Shown piece by piece: positions 26,454 to 35,000 of a stretch of DNA of 35,000 nt. Position numbers and translations under genes: made by a program. The DNA is taken from assembly GCA_016946835.1 (NCBI GenBank), contig JACVTC010000108.1, positions 215,001 to 250,000 on the forward strand, written 5' to 3'. Each line of letters opens with the position of its first letter. The first letter of the stretch is position 1. The notes beneath the pieces are model-generated. The model ran no database searches and was not told the origin of the DNA. It saw only the letters and a list, made by a program, of their open reading frames with translations. The DNA comes from Neocallimastix lanati (nom. inval.) (Eukaryota; Neocallimastigomycota; Neocallimastigomycetes; Neocallimastigales; Neocallimastigaceae).

Positions 26454-27175
26454 TTTTTATTTTTATAAATAATATAGAAAATGTTAAATATACTATAAAA
26501 TTTTTAATATTTTCTGCACATAAGGTATATTATATACGATATATATGATACCTAATATAATAATGTTATAACTTGATTTTTTTCTAAAAAATTTATAAAT
26601 TATTATTTTAATTTATATAAATATAACTTATATAGTAATATATATATATATAATTATTTTTGGTAAAAATAAAAATAAAAATAAAAATATAAAAAAAATA
26701 ATTAAAATAATGAATGTCTTTATATTGACTTTAATTGTAAGTTTTAAAAAAAATAATTATAATCAGTAAAAAATTATTTAATTTAATTTTATATTATAAT
26801 TGTAAGCATTTTTTTCTTTTTTCTTTCTTTTATATATACATATATATATATATATAATAATGCTAAATATAATATAAAATCTTATATTAAATTTTAATAC
26901 AAAAAAGATATAATTTATGATATACTTGATATCTAATATAAAAAATATCATGATATATTCTTATTAAAAAATAAAAATAAAAATAAATAGTTTAAACTAT
27001 ATTTATTTTGCTTTAAAATTAATAAAAACAAAAATAAAAAATATATAATATGAAAATAAAATTAATATAGCATTTAAAAGAATTTTTTTTTTAAAAGAAA
27101 AAAAAAAAAAAATACATTAATATAATAAATATAATTTAAAAAAGCCTAAGATTTTGTTTAAATAAGTTTGTTTGA

Positions 27176-28970
27176 TTATGACTTTTGTACGTCATTTCTT
27201 TGATCTACGGGTTGACCTTGTACTTGTGAAGTATCCTGTTGTTGTTGCTGCTGCTGTTGTTGTTGTTGGTATTGTTGAAGCTGTTGAAGATGATATTGTT
27301 GCAATTGTTCATGTTGATTTACTTGGAATGCATATTCAGTAATATTCTTTTAAAATAATAATAAAAAAAAAATAAACAAATAATGATTAATTTCATATAT
27401 AATATTTAATAATAGTAATGTAAAAATTAATTAATAATATAATATGAAAAACTATCAATTTTAAAAAATTTTTTTCCTTTTTTTGACATTTAATTAAACA
27501 AAATTATAATATTAAAGCTTACAGTTGGAATAGTAGCAAATGACGGTATTTGAGATGGATGATAATAACCATAAGAATGATCAAATAAGTCATTCTTTTA
27601 TTATTATTATTATTATTATTATTTAATATAAATTTTATCCATAATAAACAAATAAATTTATTTATTAATTATATATAATATAAAATAATTATATAAATAT
27701 TAAAAGGAAAATTAAATTTATTAATAATCGTTTAATTTTTTTTTTTTTTTTTTTTTTTAATTTATTTTTTAGGGTTTATATTTTTAATAAATAAATTTTT
27801 TATATTTATATTTATATATTTATATTTATATTAATTTATATTAATACATACTTCTGGTCCCTTTGATTTAGAAGAAGCTTTTATTAAATCAATATCACGA
27901 GGTACAATATCAATTAAGAAATCATACATATCTGATTTTGAAACGGCAGTAGCAATATCGCTTTTTTGAAGAGTTCTACGTTTATTTTCTTCAGCATGCA
28001 TCCAAGCTCTAAGAGTAAGCTATATATTAAATTTAAATTTCATTGAAATAAAAAATTTTTAATAAAAATTATTTATAAATATATTTATTACTAATTTTAA
28101 TCCTTAATATATATATTAGATTATAAGAAATCAATACTTCTTCAATAAAAATTTCACAGGCTTTAGCAAAAATCATTGGAGCCTAATAAAATTTATTAGC
28201 ATTATTTATTATTAATTAATGAATATTATTTTTTTTTTATTTCTTTATTTATTTAAATAATCATTATTAATAATTAATAATAAAAATATTCATTATATAT
28301 TAGAAAAATACCTCAGCACTAATCATCTTATTATTTATAAAATAAAAACAAAAATATAAAAAATAAAAATAAAAATAATTTATTAATTAAATAAAATATT
28401 AATTAAAAATAATAATAATAATAATAATAATATGATATAAATATATTTATAATAAAATTATAAATACCAAAGTTTTAACATCATCATCACTTTTCATAAC
28501 TTTTTTAATTCTTGCAATTGGAAGAGAGTGACTTTTAAATTCAGTTTGAGTTTGTTCGATATTTAGTAATTGATTTTGCCAAAAAGCTTGAATTATATGT
28601 GTTTGTTGAGCCTTTATATATATATATTAAATAATAATAATAATAATAATATTTAAAATATAAGAAATGAAGGTACGTTTAAAAAAATTTTTTTTATTAA
28701 ATTATTATGATTTGTATATTTTAAAGTGTAAATATTATATAATTATATAATAAATTTTTAAAACCTACATCCTTTTTAATAAATAATTAAATTTTGAATA
28801 TGTTAAATACATAATAAAAAGATTAGTTTATAATAATAATAATCATATATAAATATAAAATGATGTATATATAATAAATAATAAATTTGTACTTGTAATT
28901 GCTGTTGAACATGTAATTGATTTTGATGGTCAGTTGTAGCTTGAGGAATATGTTGTTGTTGGTCGGCCAT
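27176..28970 (-). CDS. HAP5: NF-YC / HAP5 subunit of the CCAAT-binding factor
   Basis: Seven exons on the minus strand join in phase: 28970-28893, 28611-28468, 28326-28312 (15 nt), 28182-28138, 28019-27852, 27594-27523, 27346-27176, giving 230 aa. The histone fold runs from LPIARIKK (aa 56-63) through [40 protein letters not shown] to FLIDIVPRD (about 135), all typical of NF-YC. It pairs with NF-YB, and the dimer recruits NF-YA to bind CCAAT boxes. The ends are Gln-rich: about 26 aa at the N-terminus and a poly-Gln tract in the last exon. Two extra residues (TL) sit between VK and MISAE at the edge of the microexon. The start ATG is the first in frame, followed by ADQQQ. HAP5 is the usual fungal name and NFYC the animal one. 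Confidence 0.93.
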
Positions 28971-29532
28971 TATTTTATTATTATTTTAATATAATTACAA
29001 ATATAAGCTATTAAATAAATTATTATTAATAATAATAGATACGTTATTAATTTCTTTCTACTTTTTTTTTATATTAAATAATTATGTTTTTTACAACATG
29101 ATTTAATATATTAAAACTAATAATAAAAGAATAATATATATAATTCCATTTTTTAATTAGAATTCTAAAGGTTTATCCATTTTCAAATTTCATGTATGTA
29201 AAATTTATAATTGAACCATTAACTAATTGTTTAATAATATAAATATAAAATAAACTAAACTTTTAATGAATATTATGTATTTCCTTCTATAAGTTTTAAA
29301 TTTTTTATTAAAATTAAAATATTAATATATAAATAATACCAAAAATATTTAAATTTTAAAATGATTATTCATCAAATTTCAATTTCAAAAATTATTTAAT
29401 TGAATAAATAATTAAAAAAATGAGATAAAAGTTAATTAAACTATTTCTTCTTTATTAATTAATTACTTAAAAATATATTATATATCTTCTTTATAATTTA
29501 ATTGTTTAAAAATATTATATATATATTAATAT

Positions 29533-29570
<38 letters not shown>

Positions 29571-31528
29571 TGTTATTAAAAATTTACTATCAGGTTTTGA
29601 TGTATTGATTGTATTGGTTTATATTTTTATAATAATATAGTTTATTAAAAATAAAAATAAAATATTTTTGAAAAATATAATAAAAAATAATACATGTATT
29701 GATAATAAAGTATTTTTAATCATTAATTTTCTTTTATAAAAACTTATGAATTCCATTTTTAATTGATATCCAGTATTATTATTGTAATTATTATTATTTT
29801 CTCTCAATAACATTTCAATAAATTTATTAATAATTTTTATATGGTTTTATATACATTTATATATATACTTTTTTAAATTTTTATGTTATTAAGAAATAAT
29901 CCAAATATCCTCTCCATATATTTTTATTATTATTTAATCTTGTTATTATATATTTCTGTGTACCTTTAAATTTTTTATTGTATTTTTAAAATTCAAAAAG
30001 TGGTCAATTTTCTTTCTTTCTTTTTTTCTTTTTTTTTAATTTAAAATTGAAATATATGTATTAAATTTATATATTTATTTTTATATATAATATAAATAAA
30101 TAAATAAATAAATAAGTAAATAAAAAATTTTTAATAAAAAACAAAATGGAAAAAAAAAAAATTAAAAAAAAAAAAAAAATGGAACTTAAAAGATACCAAA
30201 GAAAATAAAAAAAATTTATATTAAATCTTTAATATTTGATTATAAATAATAATATTCAATTATAATATTTAATAATATTTAATTATAATAATAATATAAT
30301 AATAATAATAATTAATTATTATTATTATTATTATTATATTATTATTATTTTAGATAAATAAATTTTTTAAAGGTTGAATATACTAATAAAAAATATTAAA
30401 ATTTTCATAATAAATATTATACGTATTTATTTTATTTTATTTTATTTTACTTATTAGATAAAAGTATTATAAAAATTTTTGTTCCTATTACAATATCATC
30501 TATACTATAATGAATATGGAGAGTTTATTAATTTCTTCGTTTTTTTTTTTTTTTTTTGATTTTTAATTATTTGATTTTGTATTAATAATAATTTACTTTA
30601 ACAAAAAAAATATATATTTTTTGTTTTTTATAATTTTTAAAATCCTAGAATTTTTTACTTAATTCTATCATGTGTTTAAAACTATAAATAAAAATAAATA
30701 AAATTAAAAAAAATCTTCTGAATATTATCATAAAAGTTAAAGTTTATTGCATTTTTTCATTAAAGAAAACCATCGAGAAATTTATTGTAATGTTTTAAAT
30801 AATATAAAAATATATTATTATTATTAATCATTCATTATTTAATTATTATATACTTATTTTAATTACTTATTATTTATTTATTAATTATTATTTATTATTT
30901 ATTATTTATTATTTATTATTTATTATTTATTATTTATTATTTATTATTTATTATTTATTATTTATTATTTATTATTTATTATTTATTATTTATTATTTAT
31001 TATTTATTATTATTATTATTTATTATTTATTATTTATTATTTATTATTTATTATTTATTATTTATTATTTATTATTTATTATTTATTATTATTTTTATTA
31101 TTTATTATTTATTATTTATTATTATTTATTATTTATTATTTATTATTTATTACTATTATTTATTATTTATTTATTTAATTTTATTTTAAAATTTAAAATT
31201 ATTTGTTAATAAATTTTAAAAAATTAATAGTAATATATATAATAATATATTATAGAATTATATGATTGGATTAAACAAACCAATATATATTATTTTTTTT
31301 AAAATCTTCTTAATTAAACGAGTTTTTTAAAATGAAAGTTTTTTTTTTATTATTAAAATTTTAAAGAAGTTTTTTTTTTTTTTTTTTTAAAAAAAAAAGA
31401 AGAACACTATAATAAATTTAAAAAACCTTTAATATAAAAATTGATAGATAATTTTTTGTTTATAAATTTAATTTTCATTATTCAAAGTTTCTAATATTTA
31501 TTATTTGTACATAATTTAAAAAAAAACA
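28971..31528. other. 2.6-kb divergent spacer between NF-YC and NSA2
   Basis: A/T-rich with a T run (29537-29562), (ATT)/(AAT) stretches near 30300-30350 and a heptamer array near 31 kb. A 64-codon minus-strand ORF at 29619-29813 is Asn- and Phe/Ile-rich with no family resemblance and is not called. Confidence 0.6.
30867..31175 (+). repeat. TTATTTA heptamer array
   Basis: About 300 bp of a seven-base TTATTTA unit, with occasional loss of four bases that gives TTATTATT. The unit is consistent over dozens of copies, so this is a true minisatellite-like array rather than random A/T. Confidence 0.85.
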
Positions 31529-32518
31529 ATGGTAAATTTTCAACTACAATAATATTAAATAATAGTATTGTTAATAATTGAATTGAAATTATATATATAT
31601 ATATATTGTTTCATTATATATATATATTGTTTCATTTATATATTAATAAATTTATTTCATAATTATTTTTTTATAAAAAAATAGCCACAAAACGAATATA
31701 TTGAGGAAGCTATTAAGAAACATGGTCGTCAATTTAATTATGAAGAAAGAATGTAAGAATTTCTGGAATAAAAATATTTCAAAAAATAAAAATGTTTCAA
31801 AAAATAGAGGAAGAAAATTATAAAATCTTTTAAATTTGTTTTTTAGAATTGAAATGTTTTAATTCTCGAATATCATTTTCTTCTAAATATTACATTGATT
31901 CAATGTTTTATAAAAAAAAAAATTGAAAATTTCATTAATATAATAATTAATCAAACACATTAAATAAAGTACTATTAAATAATATAATTTCATATTTTCC
32001 CAATAAATCAATAAAATATCATTATATAGTAATAAAAAATGTCAATTCAGAAATCCTTTATAAAAATAAATTTTAAGATTATTAAAATCTTTCAAATATT
32101 ATGTATATTTAAGTTTTAAGATTATTAAAATTATTCAAATTTACTCAAATAATAATATATATATACACTATATTATTAGGATAAATTAAAGACTCGATAA
32201 TACAAAAAGTTTTAATTTATATTAATATGTTAATTATATATATAACAAAAATTATTCAAATAATATATATATGTACTATCAAAATTATTAGGATAAATTA
32301 AAGACTTTTTAAGATTATTCAAATTATTCAAATTTATTCGAATATACACTATTAAAATTATTAAAATTATTCATATTTATTCAAATAATATAAATATACA
32401 CCCTCAAAATTGTTAGGATAAATTAAAGACATATAAAAAGTTTCAATTATATATTAATACGTTAATTAATAACATATATAATTTTTCAAACAATATATAT
32501 ATAAATAACAAAGTAATT

Positions 32519-32549
<31 letters not shown>

Positions 32550-33634
32550 GATAATTTTCTCTTTTCGAAAATGAATAATGGAAAAATTATAATATTTGAT
32601 ATTCGAATTACTTTATTAATAAACTATTTTGGTTATTATTTTATATTATAATAAAACAGGCGTAAGCGTGAAGCTCGTGAAGCTCACAAGAAGTCTGCCT
32701 TCGCACAAAAGGTCCATGGTTTCAAGGCTAAATTATACAACAAGAAGCGTCATGCTGAAAAGATTCAAATGAAGAAAACGTATGTATTCACTAATGACTA
32801 ATATTTTTAATAGTAAATAATATTTTTATATATATATTCAAAAATCATTAATTTTACTAATAATAATAATTAATATTATTAATTTTATTTTTAAAAATAT
32901 TAAAATTAAATTTTATAAATAAAAGTCTTAAAATGCATGATGAACGTTCTAACAAACATAAGACCGATGATAAAGTTCAAGAAGGAGCTGTTCCAACCTA
33001 TCTTCTTGATCGTGAAAACCAAACCAGGGCTAAAGTTCTTAGTAATATGATTAAACAAAAAAGAAAGGAAAAAGCTGGTAAATGGAATGTACCACTTCCA
33101 AAGGTTCGTGGTATTTCAGAAGATGAAATGTTCAAAGTTATTAAAACAGGAAAATCAAAATGTAAGTTAAAAAAAAAAATTTTTTTATTCAGTTTATATT
33201 ATAATATATGAATATATGAATATATATATTAAATATTGAATTTTATAAAAATTTTTGAAAATTATTTAAATATTATAGCTAAAGCATGGAAACGTATGGT
33301 TACCAAGGCGACATTTGTTGGTGAATCCTTCACTCGTAAGCCACCAAAGATGGAAAGATTTATTAGACCAATGGCTTTACGTTATAAGAAAGCTCATGTT
33401 ACCCATCCAGAACTTCGTGCCACTTTCTATCTTCCAATTATTGGTGTTAAAAAGAATCCACAAAGTGCAATGTATACTCAATTAGGTGTTATGACTAAAG
33501 GAACTATTATAGAAGTTAATGTTAGTGAACTTGGTCTTGTTACCTCTAATGGTAAAGTTGTTTGGGGTAAATATGCACAAGTTACTAATAATCCAGAACT
33601 TGATGGCTGTATTAATGCTGTTCTTTTAGTATAA
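31529..33634 (+). CDS. NSA2: NSA2, 60S pre-ribosome assembly factor
   Basis: Five exons join in phase: 31529-31531 (only ATG), 31685-31752, 32660-32779, 32926-33161, 33279-33634, giving 260 aa, matching yeast Nsa2 (261). The start is fixed by homology: the second exon begins with codons for [15 protein letters not shown], the universal Nsa2 N-terminus, and has no in-frame Met of its own before the family start. Next come the basic [11 protein letters not shown] helix, the [15 protein letters not shown] segment, [21 protein letters not shown], and an eS8-like beta domain ([19 protein letters not shown] to the C-terminal NAVLLV). Nsa2 works in the nucleolus/nucleus in 27S pre-rRNA processing and peptidyl-transferase-centre maturation. 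Codon use (CGT, AAG, GGT, CCA, GCT) is the most biased in the window, as expected for high expression. Confidence 0.96.
31753..32659 (+). other. Long second intron of NSA2 with internal repeats
   Basis: At 907 bp this is the longest intron in the window. It contains the word AGGATAAATTAAAGAC three times (about 32179, 32290, 32413), each followed by a partly similar stretch, so it holds about three diverged copies of a 110-125 bp unit. An A run (about 32526-32549) follows. No clear snoRNA boxes are seen. Confidence 0.75.
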
Positions 33635-33889
33635 TTTTTTTTTTATCGTTTTATTTTTTTTTTTTAAAAAAAATTAAAAAGTATTATATATTTATATATA
33701 TATTATATTTAACCATTTAAATTATTTATATCATGCTTTTTTTTTTTTTATTTTTTTTAGTAATAAAAATATTATTATTAATATAAAAAGTTTAATCAAT
33801 AGTTAATTTAATCAAATAATAACATTTCTTTTTTTTTAAATAATTTATAAAAAAAATTTTTTCGATTAATACTTTTAGATTTATTATAT

Positions 33890-33891
<2 letters not shown>

Positions 33892-33933
<42 letters not shown>
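33892..33933 (+). repeat. T42 homopolymer
   Basis: Uninterrupted run of 42 T about 260 bases after the NSA2 stop. Confidence 0.9.
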
Positions 33934-34639
33934 CCTTAATAATATTTATTTTTACTTTTTCATTTTTATTTTTATATTTTAACATGAAAATTATACATAA
34001 ATAAACCTATAGCAAATAATTTAGAAATAATAAATATATATATATATTGAAATGTAAATATCAAAATTATTTATATTTCATTTATTAAATAAAAATGCAT
34101 ATAAAAGTTATAAAAAATTATAAATATAAAAAAAAAAAAAAAAAAAAAAAAATATTTTATAAAATTTTTTAAATTTTTAATTGTTTATAAAAATTCTGTA
34201 AAACTAATTCTCGAAATAATTATTTATTTATTAAACTATTTGTTTATTTATCTATTTAACAATTTAATTAATTATTTATTTGTTTATTTATTGGCTTAAT
34301 TATTTATATAAAATCTCAAAAAATTAAAAAAAAAAAAAAAAAAAAAACTAATATTAATTAAAATTTATTATATAAAAATGAAAAAAATTTTTCTTTATTA
34401 TTAAATAATAAAAATCTTTTTTAATTAATTTTTTTTTTTTTTTTATTTTTTGAGATTTCTTTTTTAATTATAATTGAATATTTTAAAAATTTAAATTATA
34501 TATAAAAAGTTCTGTTTTGTCTTAAATAAATAAATAAATAAGTGAATAAATAAATAAAAAAGTTACAAAAATATAGAGATAATAAGAACAATATATTAAA
34601 AGAAGATAAAGTAAAATAAGATTGAAAAAGAGAAGAAAA

Positions 34640-34731
34640 AAAATAATAACAAAAGATATCGAGTTCCAAAATATATTTTTATAAAAAAATAATAACAAAA
34701 GATATCGAGTTCCAAAATATATTTTTATAAA
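34640..34731 (+). repeat. Perfect 46-bp tandem duplication
   Basis: Two head-to-tail copies with period 46 carry the same core, AGATATCGAGTTCC, at about 34654 and 34700, with no mismatch inside the copies. The core is more G/C-rich than its surroundings. Confidence 0.9.
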
Positions 34732-34787
34732 ACATAATAAATCTTTAAAATATCATATAAATTCTTAAATTATCTCTCAAAGTAGCA

Positions 34788-34820
<33 letters not shown>

Positions 34821-35000
34821 TAATAAAATAATATAAAAGTACACATAAAATAATAATAATAAAAATAAAAATAAATTAAATGAATATTTATTATCCATCT
34901 CTATAATATACCAATATCTATTATTTTATGTATATATATGATGTCATATTTTAATCATATTTAATTCTATAAATAAATAGTATATAATAACAAAGAACTA

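Larger units (their letters stand above)
23171..27175. other. 4-kb gene-poor spacer between QNG1 and NF-YC
   Basis: Mostly A/T runs, TA repeats and AAAAT/ATTT tetra- and pentanucleotide drift. It contains two small coding-like relics (23914-23997 minus, 24368-24461 plus) and a diverged pair of about 90-bp copies (near 26480 and 26861). No intact gene is seen on either strand. Confidence 0.6.
33635..35000. other. Right-hand spacer after NSA2
   Basis: T42 at 33892-33933, A runs (about 34130-34151, 34328-34346, 34786-34812), ATTT/TTTG tetramers near 34220-34300 and a 46-bp tandem duplication. No gene is visible up to the window edge. Confidence 0.6.

Noticed and set aside
29619-29813. Minus-strand 64-codon ORF
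   Set aside because: Asn run plus Phe/Ile-rich tail, no family resemblance, composition equal to the spacer.
30867-31175. CRISPR array or telomere repeat
   Set aside because: There are no unique spacers, so it is not CRISPR. The unit lacks the G-rich strand of telomeres and is internal to a gene-bearing contig.
31753-32659. Intronic snoRNA in NSA2
   Set aside because: Ribosome-biogenesis introns often host snoRNAs, but I found no convincing RTGATGA/CTGA or H/ACA boxes in this A/T-rich intron.

Overview
The window looks like nuclear DNA of an early-diverging fungus, most likely an anaerobic gut fungus (Neocallimastigomycota). This is an inference from style, not from a marker gene. The non-coding DNA is almost pure A/T with many long homopolymers and (AAT)n/(TTA)n arrays. 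Genes are broken by many short A/T-rich introns, and the proteins include a fungal-type Rim15 kinase. I rebuilt the genes by hand from exon homology, GT..AG junctions and phase. All seven models give an open frame of the expected size, but no transcript data were available.

Layout, left to right. 46-168: a short coding-like stretch with an in-frame TGA, possibly the end of a broken gene. 866-3642 (+): PA2G4/EBP1, 8 exons, 382 aa. 6526-16732 (+): a Rim15/Greatwall-type AGC kinase, 23 exons, 2108 aa. 17649-19408 (+): MESH1, a small-alarmone/NADPH hydrolase, 7 exons, 202 aa. 20895-21380 (-): PCC1, the small KEOPS subunit, 3 exons, 83 aa. 21627-23170 (+): QNG1 (DUF2419), the queuosine-salvage glycosylase, 4 exons, 371 aa. 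23171-27175: a gene-poor stretch with two small coding relics. 27176-28970 (-): NF-YC/HAP5, 7 exons, 230 aa. 31529-33634 (+): NSA2, 60S ribosome biogenesis, 5 exons, 260 aa. The rest is repeat-rich spacer.

The genes share a growth and translation theme: ribosome assembly (NSA2, PA2G4), tRNA anticodon-loop modification (PCC1 for t6A37, QNG1 for queuine supply to Q34) and nutrient or stress signalling (RIM15, MESH1). PCC1 and QNG1 are divergent across 246 bp with a CACGTG palindrome near the middle. tRNA-Asn is a classic carrier of both t6A37 and Q34, so this pair is the best candidate for a functional unit. I see no phage, plasmid, CRISPR, IS element, tRNA or rRNA. I did not find a convincing wholly new system. 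The most notable features are the gene architectures: an exon whose only coding content is ATG, a 15-nt microexon inside a histone fold, a kinase activation segment carried on one phase-0 exon, and complementary trinucleotide arrays in introns on either side of exons.
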